DNA from: J054 sp963850255
Lineage (GTDB): Bacteria > Pseudomonadota > Gammaproteobacteria > Steroidobacterales > GCA-2729495
Length of the DNA stretch: 64,000 bases
Assembly (NCBI GenBank): GCA_963850255.1
Contig: CAWKLL010000017.1
Span: 124,001 to 188,000 of the forward strand
Direction: 5' to 3'
Part shown: positions 46,582-55,260 of the stretch, one piece after another
Layout of the letters: the number at the start of each line of letters is the position of its first letter
Position numbering within the stretch: position 1 is the first letter of the stretch
The notes under the pieces: model-generated
The model's database searches: none
What the model was told of the DNA's origin: nothing
What the model saw: only the letters and a program-made list of their open reading frames with translations
Program-made: the position numbers and the translations under genes

Positions 46582-47076
46582 TCAGTTGCCGGCCATGCCA
46601 ACATCGTTGGGCTGCCGATTGTCGGCTACGCCGGCAATTTTCCAGCCCGACGGGGTGTTAGCCAGCAGATAAACTTCGGTGAACGCCGCCTGATTGCGTT
46701 TGCCGTCACTCAGCATCACGGTTTCCGTGCGCACTGTTGCCCAGACGGTGGCTATTTCGCCGTGCTGCTGGGTATCGATGATTTCCAGATCACGTTGATA
46801 GGTTTTGGTCGTGCTGAACAGCACCGGGCCGACCATGGACCAGCGTGGGATTAATTCAGAGGTTAGCGTGGTATCGCCCTGGCCCTGGTGCGAGGGCCGC
46901 AAATTGAAATGCACGCCACCGCCCAGCAGCTGAGCAAGGACAGCATCCAGATTTCGATCGCCGATGGCCGTATTGAAAGCCCGCACCGTATCTTCGGGAC
47001 CTGCAGGGTCTTCCGCGAGCACGGCACTTGCAGACGAAAGCAAGGCTAACAAGAAAACATATCGAAATTTGATCAT
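46582..47076 (-). CDS. Secreted NTF2/SnoaL-like protein
   Basis: A 164-residue protein; the signal peptide MIKFRYVFLLALLSSASAVLA is clear. The mature part (DTVRAFNTAIGDRNLDAVLA to GWKIAGVADNR) has the helix-then-curved-sheet pattern of cystatin-like NTF2 folds. No catalytic residues can be assigned. It is on the same strand as, and downstream of, the flavin reductase-like gene. Confidence 0.65.
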   Translation of the reverse strand: MIKFRYVFLLALLSSASAVLAEDPAGPEDTVRAFNTAIGDRNLDAVLAQLLGGGVHFNLRPSHQGQGDTTLTSELIPRWSMVGPVLFSTTKTYQRDLEIIDTQQHGEIATVWATVRTETVMLSDGKRNQAAFTEVYLLANTPSGWKIAGVADNRQPNDVGMAGN

Positions 47077-47097
47077 GGCTAGCTCCAGTTGAATGAT

Positions 47098-48006
47098 TCA
47101 GGCGTTTCGCGCGGCATTGATTCGATCCAGCGCGGCCAGGTCAATTTCCTGGATATCCATCTCAAGGGCGATCGCGGCGATGCCCTTGAGCACGTCTTTC
47201 AGGAACGGTCGCGGCACGCCGGTCAGTTTGCTGCAGGCCTCGTCGGTGAAATGCAATCGCGCGTCGATTCGATTGGCCAGATAGACGACGCTTTGCAGCT
47301 CCTGCCCTTCGACCTTGGGTATCGGCACCGAGAATGGCTTGGCGTGTTCTGCAAACCAAAATTCACCATCTGCGCGAAACCCGTAGAAGATCGGCATTTG
47401 CGGAAACGTATTGCCGCCGTCGATAGCGTCGACATAGGCGGGGTCCATCAACAATCGGTCGATTTTCAACACGAAATGGGCAGCAGCAGAGTCGCTCTGG
47501 CCGTCCAGTTGACTGTCGATGTCGATGCTCCGGTCCCAGCTGCACTCCATGATCTGACAGGCTTCGCTAATGATTTGCGGCCGTTCGGCGGCAGCCGCGT
47601 CATCGCCAGGGGGGTCACACAAGCTGTAAGGATTGGCGCGCTGTTTGTCTGCCAGGGATTGCCCGGGATAGCCCTGCGCGACGACGCCCTGCAGTCGCTG
47701 CGGATCATAGCTGATGTAATTCAGCGCGCAGTAGCCTGTGCGTCTGATGTTGGTCGCTGTCCCGCTGTTTCCCCGGCTGATCAGCAGCATGGAATGGGGA
47801 GCGGTGATTCCGAATGGGGCCAGCAGGGCATGCGGGCCGATGCCGGTTTCGCCGGATTCGTGCTGTGTGGTCACCAGTGCGAAGGACATGGGGACAAAGG
47901 CGCTGCTCTGGTAGAAGTTGTCCTTCAAAGCCACGCTTGTCCATCGGCCGTCGCTGGCTGAAGCTTCCATCACCATATCCGCCCCCCGCTTGCGGCTGAC
48001 AAACAT
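47098..48006 (-). CDS. Flavin reductase-like FMN-binding split-barrel protein
   Basis: About 300 residues. The N-terminal half has the flavin-reductase-like split-barrel pattern (PMSFALVTTQ, APFGITAPHSMLLISRG, TNIRRTGYCALNYIS), resembling DIM6/NTAB proteins that bind FMN. The C-terminal ~120 residues (FPQMPIFYGFR onward) are an extra domain I do not recognise. Several starts are possible: TTG 48066, ATG 48006 and ATG 47976. The substrate is unknown. Confidence 0.68.
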   Translation of the reverse strand: MFVSRKRGADMVMEASASDGRWTSVALKDNFYQSSAFVPMSFALVTTQHESGETGIGPHALLAPFGITAPHSMLLISRGNSGTATNIRRTGYCALNYISYDPQRLQGVVAQGYPGQSLADKQRANPYSLCDPPGDDAAAAERPQIISEACQIMECSWDRSIDIDSQLDGQSDSAAAHFVLKIDRLLMDPAYVDAIDGGNTFPQMPIFYGFRADGEFWFAEHAKPFSVPIPKVEGQELQSVVYLANRIDARLHFTDEACSKLTGVPRPFLKDVLKGIAAIALEMDIQEIDLAALDRINAARNA

Positions 48007-48119
48007 TGAAACTAGACCCTGCGAATTCGCCGTGGAATCCGCAGATGTGCCTATGCAAACCCACAAATTATTTTAGAAGAATCATGTAACTACTTGTTTT
48101 AATGGGTAATAAAAACAGA

Positions 48120-48166
48120 AAGGACGCCTGTCCCCGGTTTGGCTGATTTTCTCGCTTGGCGTCCTT
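48120..48166. repeat. 9-bp inverted repeat upstream of tRNA-Leu
   Basis: AAGGACGCC (48120-48128) and GGCGTCCTT (48158-48166) are separated by 29 nt. There is no T-run. It could be a terminator remnant or a regulator site between the divergent flavin-reductase-like gene and tRNA-Leu. Confidence 0.4.
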
Positions 48167-48232
48167 GCTACAGAAATGCACGGCTAGTCGTCGGCCTTGG
48201 CTATACTTGCGCGTTACGGGTTTCCGATGAAG

Positions 48233-48317
<85 letters not shown>

Positions 48318-48375
48318 GCACCAACCCGGGCCCGGCTGTCTGCCGGCCCATGAAAAGAGTAAAAACTAGAATACT

Positions 48376-49671
48376 ATGAGTGAGTTACAGATTTCTTTGG
48401 AGTCTCAAGAGGGACTGGAACGGCGCCTGCGTGTACAGGTGCCGGCGGCGCGCATCGACGCTGAGGTGAGCACGAGGCTGCAAAAAGTTGGCCGTACCGC
48501 GCGCATTAAAGGTTTCCGGCCGGGCAAGGTGCCGGCCAAAATCGTGCGCCAGCACTATGGTGACCAGGTACGCCAGGAGGTGCTGCAGGAAGTGCTGCAG
48601 TCCAGTTTCAGCGAGGCCGTCAACAAGGAACAGCTGCGTCCTGTCGGCGGCCCTCAAATCGAGCCTGAAGCTCTTGAAGAGGGCAAGGACCTGGCCTATA
48701 CGGCGGTATTCGAGGTCTATCCCGAGGTCCAGTTGAGCGAACTCGACAAGCTTCGCGTTGCCAAGCCGGAAATCAGCATTGCCGACAGTGATATCGATGG
48801 CATGCTGGAGAATCTGCGCAAACAGAGGGCCGATTGGCAGCCGGTGGAAACGAAGGCCAAGGACGGGCTGCAGGTGCGCGTGGATTTTAACGGCACGATA
48901 AACGATGAGCCCCTTGAAGGCGGGCAGGGTGAAGACGTGCCCATCGTCCTCGGCCAGGGTCAGATGCTGCCGGATTTCGAAAAGAACTTGCAGGGACTTG
49001 CCGCAGGCGACGAAAAAACCTTCAAACTAAAATTTCCCAAGGATTATCACGCTGAGCACCTGGCCGGTGAGAAAGCTGTGTTTACCGTGACGGTCAAGGA
49101 AGTCGCCGAACAGTTGCTGCCTGAACTTGACGAGGCTTTTGTCCAGGCCTTTGGCATTGAGTCTGGATCACTGGATGAGCTGCGCGGCGACATTCGCCGC
49201 AATATGGAGCGTGAATCGTCGGAGCGGGTGCGTGCAGAGGTTAAGCGCCAGGTGATGGAGGGCTTGCTGGACGCCAATGAGATCCTGGTGCCTGCCGCGC
49301 TTGTTGATGATGAATCACGCCGTTTGCAGTCCGAAGCCACTCAGCAGATGGGCGAGGCCGCCGGAGAACCCGCGCCGTTAGAGGGTTTCCGGGATGCCGC
49401 CGAGCGCCGGGTGCGGCTTGGCCTGTTAGTGGGCGCGGTGATCAACGAACACAAAATTGAGGTTGACCGCGAGCGCGTCAAGGCCAAAGTGGATGAGATT
49501 TGTACGCCTTACGATCAACCCGAAGAGATCGCCAAGATGTATTTTCAGAACCCGCGTCTACTGTCCCAGGTAGAAAATGTGGTGCTTGAAGAACAGGTGG
49601 TTGATCTGCTGCTGGACAAGGCCAAGGTAAGCAGCAAGGCAACGACGTTTGACGAATTGATGCAGGGCTGA
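48376..49671 (+). CDS. tig: Trigger factor
   Basis: Ribosome-bound chaperone/prolyl isomerase. It has 431 residues: N-terminal ribosome-binding signature GFRPGKVPAKIV (residues 46-57), a central FKBP-like PPIase domain (LQVRVDFNGTIND to FKLKFPKDYHAEHLAG) and the C-terminal helical arms. It starts the tig-clpP-clpX-lon-hupB proteostasis cluster, 59 bp after tRNA-Leu. Confidence 0.97.
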   Translation: MSELQISLESQEGLERRLRVQVPAARIDAEVSTRLQKVGRTARIKGFRPGKVPAKIVRQHYGDQVRQEVLQEVLQSSFSEAVNKEQLRPVGGPQIEPEALEEGKDLAYTAVFEVYPEVQLSELDKLRVAKPEISIADSDIDGMLENLRKQRADWQPVETKAKDGLQVRVDFNGTINDEPLEGGQGEDVPIVLGQGQMLPDFEKNLQGLAAGDEKTFKLKFPKDYHAEHLAGEKAVFTVTVKEVAEQLLPELDEAFVQAFGIESGSLDELRGDIRRNMERESSERVRAEVKRQVMEGLLDANEILVPAALVDDESRRLQSEATQQMGEAAGEPAPLEGFRDAAERRVRLGLLVGAVINEHKIEVDRERVKAKVDEICTPYDQPEEIAKMYFQNPRLLSQVENVVLEEQVVDLLLDKAKVSSKATTFDELMQG

Positions 49672-49715
49672 TCATTCTTGCAGCCGAAGATTTGATTTTT
49701 ATGGAAAGAGTTTAT

Positions 49716-50342
49716 ATGGATACCAAAGCGCTGAATCTGGTGCCAATGGTGGTCGAGCAGACCGCGCGTGGCGAGCGAGCCTATGATATTTATTCGCGGC
49801 TCCTCAAGGAACGCGTGGTGTTTATTGTCGGGCCCGTCGAAGACTACATGGCTAATCTGGTAGTGGCGCAGCTGCTGTTTCTGGAATCAGAGAACCCGAG
49901 TAAGGATATTCATCTGTATATCAATTCTCCGGGCGGATCTGTCAGTGCAGGGCTTGCCATCTACGACACCATGCAGTTTATTCGTCCGGAGACCAGCACC
50001 ATTTGTGTCGGCCAGGCGGCCAGTATGGGCGCCGTGCTGCTGGCTGGGGGCACACAGGGAAAGCGCCATTGCCTGCCGCATTCTCGAATGATGATTCATC
50101 AGCCCATCGCCGGCTTCCAGGGTCAGGCATCGGATATTGATATTCATGCCCGCGAGGTGCTGCAAACCCGCGAGCGGCTGAATCAGATCCTGTCCAAGCA
50201 TACCGGTCAGCCCCTTGATCAGATTGACAAAGACACCGATCGTGACAATTTCATGAGCGGCAAAGAGGCTGTTGAATACGGTCTGATTGATGCTGTGCTG
50301 GATCAGCGTGTGCTGCCGCCTGACAGTGAGACCAGCGACTAG
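49716..50342 (+). CDS. clpP: ATP-dependent Clp protease proteolytic subunit
   Basis: Serine peptidase chamber of ClpXP/ClpAP. It has about 208 residues. Triad: Ser in GQAASMGAVLL, His in MMIHQPIAG, Asp in the KDTDRDNFMS helix region. ATG 49716 is preferred (GAAAGAG upstream, MDTKALNLVPMV); ATG 49701 would add five residues. clpX follows after 123 bp. Confidence 0.96.
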   Translation: MDTKALNLVPMVVEQTARGERAYDIYSRLLKERVVFIVGPVEDYMANLVVAQLLFLESENPSKDIHLYINSPGGSVSAGLAIYDTMQFIRPETSTICVGQAASMGAVLLAGGTQGKRHCLPHSRMMIHQPIAGFQGQASDIDIHAREVLQTRERLNQILSKHTGQPLDQIDKDTDRDNFMSGKEAVEYGLIDAVLDQRVLPPDSETSD

Positions 50343-50375
50343 AATCGACGAGTTCGGCAAGGCGTGAACCGGTCT

Positions 50376-50405
50376 TTGCACCCTCGGACTCCGGCATGCT
50401 ATACA
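50376..50405 (+). promoter_or_regulatory. Candidate promoter of clpX
   Basis: TTGCAC (50376-50381), 18 bp, TATACA (50400-50405) in the clpP-clpX gap. Moderate consensus match; clpX may also be co-transcribed with clpP. Confidence 0.38.
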
Positions 50406-50465
50406 TCTGCAATAATTGGGTTAAAAGGGCGCGTCTAGTGGCTTTATTGGGCGCTAAGGGACTAT

Positions 50466-51786
50466 ATGGCAGACGATAGTCGAGGTCGCAGCGAGGACGG
50501 AAAACTCCTCTACTGTTCCTTCTGTGGCAAAAGCCAGCATGAGGTGCGCAAGCTCATTGCAGGCCCTTCTGTGTTTATCTGCGATGAATGTGTTGAGCTT
50601 TGTAACGACATTATTCGCGAAGAACTGGAAGATCGTACCGAGCAGGGCAGCACCAAGTTACCCAAACCGCAGGAGATCAAGTCGGTACTCGACGAGTATG
50701 TGATTGGCCAGCAAAGGGCCAAGAAGGTTCTTTCCGTTGCGGTCTACAACCACTACAAGCGTCTCGAGAGTCGCGCGTGCCGAAGGCAGCAAGGCCGAGA
50801 TAGAATTGGCAAAAAGCAATATTTTGCTGATTGGCCCCACTGGCTGCGGCAAAACGCTGCTGGCGGAAACGCTGGCACGCTTGCTGAATGTGCCGTTTAC
50901 CATTGCTGATGCAACCACCCTGACCGAAGCCGGGTACGTGGGTGAGGATGTTGAAAACATCATCCAGAAGCTGCTGCAGAAATGTGACTACGATGTCGAA
51001 AAGGCACAAACGGGTATTGTTTACATTGATGAGATCGACAAGATTTCGCGCAAGTCGGACAACCCTTCCATCACCCGTGACGTTTCCGGCGAAGGCGTCC
51101 AGCAAGCGCTGCTGAAGCTCATTGAGGGCACCATTGCTTCGGTGCCGCCCCAGGGCGGGCGCAAGCATCCCCAGCAGGAGTTCCTGCAGGTCGATACAGG
51201 CAACATTCTGTTTATCTGCGGCGGTGCGTTTGCCGGGCTGGAGCGCGTCATTCGCAGCCGCTCCGAGCACAGTGGGATCGGCTTTGTCGCCGACGTCAAA
51301 AGCCTGGAGGAAATGCCCAATATTGGTGAGTTGCTCGCCGATGTGGAGCCTGAGGATCTGATCAAGTATGGCCTGATCCCGGAGTTTGTCGGCCGCTTGC
51401 CCGTGGTCGCGACCCTCGACGAACTGGACGAGGACGCACTGATCCAGATCCTGGTTGAGCCGCGCAATGCGCTCACCAAGCAGTATCGCAAGCTGTTTGA
51501 GATGGAAGGCGTCGAACTGGAATTCCGTGAAGATGCCCTGCAGGCGGTGGCCAAACGAGCTATGCAGCGCAAAACCGGCGCGCGCGGCCTGCGTACCATC
51601 CTGGAAAGCGTGCTTCTGGATACCATGTATGACTTGCCGTCATCGACCAACGCCAAGAAAGTGGTGGTAGATGAGGCTGTGGTTTCGGGTGAAACCCGGC
51701 CATACATTATCTATGAGTCTGACGATACCGCGCCGATGCTGTCGGTTGACGAAGAACGCCTGCCGACAGGGTCTGACAGCCCTTGA
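50466..51786 (+). pseudogene. clpX: ClpX ATPase, frameshifted near 50,770
   Basis: Unfoldase partner of ClpP. Frame one (50466 to about 50770) carries the zinc-binding domain (CSFC...CDEC) and LDEYVIGQQRAKKVLSVAVYNHYKRL. Frame two (about 50770 to 51786) resumes at RVARAEGSKAEIELAKSN with Walker A GPTGCGKT, Walker B IDEIDKI, GAFAGLERVI and the RKTGARGLR sensor-2-like end. Removing one base between 50762 and 50772 restores a ~440-residue protein of normal length. All catalytic motifs are intact on both sides, so a sequencing indel is the simplest reading. Confidence 0.93.
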
Positions 51787-51809
51787 TAGCCCCCAACGCC
51801 GCCCCAATG
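51782..51809 (+). promoter_or_regulatory. Candidate sigma32 (heat-shock) promoter of lon
   Basis: CTTGATA (51782-51788), 13 bp, CCCCAATG (51802-51809) resembles the sigma32 consensus CTTGAAA/CCCCATNT with correct spacing. It overlaps the clpX stop and the hairpin at 51794-51826. lon is a classical heat-shock gene, which fits. Confidence 0.5.
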
Positions 51810-51826
51810 TTGACTGGGTGGCGTTG
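51794..51826 (+). other. 11-bp stem-loop in the clpX-lon gap
   Basis: CAACGCCGCCC pairs with GGGTGGCGTTG (one G-T pair) around an 11-nt loop. No T-run follows, so it is a poor intrinsic terminator; it might act in mRNA processing between clpX and lon. Confidence 0.45.
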
Positions 51827-51913
51827 TTACGCAAATCGCGCCATCGGCGGTAGTTCCGCCGTACATCCTGTTGTGTGCTGCCAACGAATACCTGATCAGA
51901 GGTAAAGAATCCT

Positions 51914-54329
51914 ATGACCGAATCCACAGTCGAGTCTCGTAAAGCCGTGCCGATCCTGCCCCTGCGGGACGTAGTGGTGTACCCGCATATGGTGATACCG
52001 CTGTTTGTTGGTCGCGATAAGTCGATCCTGGCACTGGACGAGGCCATGGAGAGCGGCAAGCAGATTTTGCTGGTAGCCCAGAAGCAGGCAGACGTTGATG
52101 AGCCTGAGCTGGACGACATTTACCGCATCGGTACGCTGGCCACCATTCTGCAGTTGCTGAAATTGCCCGATGGCACGGTCAAGGTGCTGGTCGAAGGTGG
52201 TTCCAGAGCCCGTCTGACCGAGACGCGTATGGGCGAGTTTTTCGCGGCAGATATTGAACTGGTCCAGGAAAGCGACGATTTCGACAGCCGAGAGGTTGAT
52301 GTGCTCAAGCGCTCGGTAATCTCGCAATTCGAAAATTACATCAAGCTAAATAAAAAAGTGCCGCCGGAGATTTTGACCTCGCTGTCGGGAATAGATCAGC
52401 CTGGGCGGCTGGCCGATACCGTGGCTGCGCACATGGCCCTCAAGCTGGAAGAAAAGCAGAAGGTCCTGGAAACGCTGGATATTCGCATTCGCCTCGAACA
52501 TGTCATGGGACTCATTGATGGTGAGATCGACATGTTGCAGATCGAAAAGCGCATCCGTGGGCGCGTCAAGCAGCAAATGGAAAAAAGTCAGCGCGAGTAC
52601 TATTTGAATGAGCAGATGAAAGCTATTCAAAAAGAGTTGGGTGAGATGGATGACTCGCCTGGCGAACTTGCGGAGCTCGAACAAAAGATTGCTGACGCGG
52701 GAATGCCCGAAGAAGCTCGTGAAAAAGCGAGTTCAGAACTCAATAAGCTGAAAATGATGTCGCCCGATGTCGGCTGAAGCGACGGTAGTTCGCAACTATA
52801 TTGATTGGTTGCTGAAAGTGCCGTGGAAGAAGCGCACGCGCATTAACAATAACCTTGAGCGTGCCGAAGATGTGCTCGAGGCTGATCACTATGGCCTGGA
52901 AAAGGTTAAGGAGCGGATTCTCGAGTACCTGGCCGTACAGCAACGGGTACGCAAGTTGAAGGGTCCGATTCTGTGTCTGGTGGGCCCGCCCGGTGTCGGT
53001 AAAACTTCCCTGGGCAAGAGCATCGCTCGCGCCACGAACCGGAAATTTGTGCGCATGTCCCTCGGCGGTGTGCGTGACGAAGCTGAGATTCGTGGCCATC
53101 GGCGCACCTATATCGGTTCGATGCCGGGCAAGATTGTTCAGAACATGGCCAAGATTGGCAGCCGTAACCCTTTGTTCTTATTGGACGAAGTGGACAAGAT
53201 GTCGATGGATTTTCGTGGCGACCCGTCCTCCGCCTTGCTGGAGGTTTTGGATCCCGAACAGAACAACGCGTTCAACGATCACTATCTTGAGGTCGACGCT
53301 GACCTGTCTGACGTGATGTTTGTTTGCACCGCCAATACCCTCAACATTCCGCCGCCGCTGCTGGATCGGATGGAAGTGATTCGTATTCCCGGATATACCG
53401 AGGATGAGAAGCTCAACATCGCAAAGAACTATCTGATTCCAAAACAGATAGCCGCCAATGGCTTGAAGGCCACTGAAATTCAATTTAGTGATCCAGCGAT
53501 TCGCAAGACGATTCGTCACTACACGCGTGAATCCGGGGTGCGTAATCTCGAGCGCGAGCTGGCGAAGATCTGTCGCAAGGTAGTGAAGAGCCTATTGCTC
53601 AAGCCTCGGGACAAGCAGACGCACATTCTGCCGCGGGGTCTGGATAAATATCTGGGCGTTGAACGCTATCGCTACGGTCTTGTAGAAGAGAACGACCAGG
53701 TCGGGCAGGTGACGGGACTGGCCTGGACCGAAGTTGGTGGCGAGCTGTTAACCATTGAGGCTGTCGCTATACCCGGTAAAGGCAAGCTGATGCATACGGG
53801 TCAGCTTGGAGACGTCATGCAGGAATCGATTCAGGCGGCCACCACCGTAGTGCGCAGCCGGGCCGAGGTGCTGGGGATATCCGAGGATTTTCACCAGCGT
53901 CTGGATCTGCATTTTCACGTTCCCGAGGGCGCAACGCCGAAGGATGGGCCGAGCGCAGGCGTAGGTATGTGCACTGCCCTGGTCTCTGCGCTGACCAATA
54001 TTCCGGTGCGTTCGGACGTCGCCATGACCGGTGAAATCACCCTTCGAGGTGAGGTTTTGCCCATCGGCGGCTTGAAGGAAAAGCTGCTTGCGGCCCATCG
54101 TGGCGGAATAGCAACGGTGCTGATACCCCACGAAAACGCGAAGGACTTGGCCGAAATACCGAAGAACATCAAGGACAAGCTGAACATTGTTCCGGTGCGG
54201 TGGATCGACGAAGTTCTGGAGTTGTCGCTGCAGCACATGCCCACCCCGAAAAATGGCGGAAAAGTCAAAGACGATTCAGAGGCAAAAAGCAAGCCCGCAG
54301 ATTCGGGTAAAGGTGTGCGAGCGCACTAG
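51914..54329 (+). pseudogene. lon: ATP-dependent protease Lon, frameshifted at about 52,765
   Basis: Cytoplasmic AAA+ protease. Frame one (51914-52777) is the N-terminal LON substrate domain plus the start of the helical region (ILPLRDVVVYPHMVIPLFVGR). Frame two (52767-54329) has Walker A GPPGVGKTS, Walker B PLFLLDEVDKM, and the Ser-Lys dyad with Ser in PKDGPSAGVGM and Lys in the GGLKEKLLAA helix. Removing one base in cccgatgtcg near 52765 joins KMMSP to MSAEATVVRNYIDWLL exactly as in the family, giving ~805 residues. A sequencing indel is likely. Confidence 0.94.
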
Positions 54330-54359
54330 GCTTTCGGGCCGCACCGCTCGCGACTTTTA

Positions 54360-54389
54360 TTGACAGCGCTTTTTGCGCCTTGGTATAAG
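54360..54389 (+). promoter_or_regulatory. Sigma70 promoter of hupB
   Basis: TTGACA (54360-54365), 18 bp, TATAAG (54384-54389), about 195 bp before the hupB start. The 253-bp lon-hupB gap also has a short GTT-repeat (about 54402-54416). The long leader suggests post-transcriptional control. Confidence 0.65.
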
Positions 54390-54583
54390 CTGCGGGTATT
54401 CGTTGTTGTTGTTGTTTTGCGTGACTGATGCCTTGGGCGTGCTATGCGAATTCTGGCCGGCCAATTTCAAGCAGCAAAAATTTTGCGACGACGGGTAAAC
54501 TTACGCGGGGTCGTCACAATCTGTCGATTGATTAGCAGGTCGTGACAAAGCAGTTTTTTTTCGTCTCAAAACAAGGTGAATAA

Positions 54584-54856
54584 ATGAACAAGGGTGATTT
54601 AATCGAAGCAGTTGCGGAACAGGCCGGTCTGTCGAAGGCCGATGCTGGCCGTGCAGTTGATGCGTTGGTGGATTCGGTGACTGATTCACTGAAATCCGGC
54701 TCGCAGGTATCGCTGGTTGGTTTCGGTACGTTTTCCGTGAAGAAGCGCGCAGCTCGTCAGGGCCGCAATCCACGCACGGGTGAAACTATCCAGATTAAAG
54801 CCAGCAATGTGCCTGGTTTCAAAGCTGGCAAAGCCCTTAAGGATGCCGTAAACTAG
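54584..54856 (+). CDS. hupB: DNA-binding protein HU-beta
   Basis: Nucleoid-associated dimer that bends DNA. It has 90 residues: helical N-terminus MNKGDLIEAVAEQAGLSKAD and the DNA-binding beta-arm GFGTFSVKKRAARQGRNPRTG. It lies in the conserved lon-hupB-ppiD order, interrupted here by two tRNAs. Confidence 0.97.
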   Translation: MNKGDLIEAVAEQAGLSKADAGRAVDALVDSVTDSLKSGSQVSLVGFGTFSVKKRAARQGRNPRTGETIQIKASNVPGFKAGKALKDAVN

Positions 54857-54979
54857 CGCGCCTTTTCGCGGCGGGGCTTAACTGCTTCGACGCGGAATCG
54901 GGTGCCCGGATCGCGCCGATACGGGGCGGTCTGAGGGTAAGGATCCAGCCCTGCTGAACAGACTGCGGGCCCCGTTTAT

Positions 54980-55055
54980 GGGTGCTTAGCTCAGCTGGGA
55001 GAGCGTCGCCTTTACACGGCGAAGGTCGGGGGTTCGATCCCCTCAGCACCCACCA
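54980..55055 (+). tRNA. tRNA-Val (anticodon TAC)
   Basis: 76 nt with encoded CCA. Acceptor GGGTGCT/AGCACCC; anticodon stem TCGCC/GGCGA with loop TTTACAC; T-arm GGTTCGATCC. Confidence 0.96.
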
Positions 55056-55065
55056 GGAATTCTGC

Positions 55066-55142
55066 GGAGTGGTAGTTCAGCTGGTTAGAATACCGGCCTG
55101 TCACGCCGGGGGTCGCGGGTTCGAGTCCCGTCCACTCCGCCA
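55066..55142 (+). tRNA. tRNA-Asp (anticodon GTC)
   Basis: 77 nt with encoded CCA and G73. Acceptor GGAGTGG/CCACTCC; anticodon loop CTGTCAC; T-arm GGTTCGAGTCC. Ten bases after tRNA-Val, so surely one transcript. Confidence 0.96.
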
Positions 55143-55154
55143 GTCTTTTTATTG

Positions 55155-55186
55155 ACGGCGTCGCCGCTGGCGACGCCGTTTTTTTT
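55155..55186 (+). terminator. Strong intrinsic terminator after tRNA-Val/tRNA-Asp
   Basis: A perfect 11-bp GC-rich stem (ACGGCGTCGCC / GGCGACGCCGT, 3-nt loop) runs straight into eight Ts (55179-55186). It ends the tRNA transcript and isolates ppiD. Confidence 0.93.
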
Positions 55187-55260
55187 GCGTTGCCGGGCTA
55201 CAATAGGCGCCCCGTCCACCCGCTGTCGCCAGGCGGGACCATCAGTTTTTCGGAGTCACT

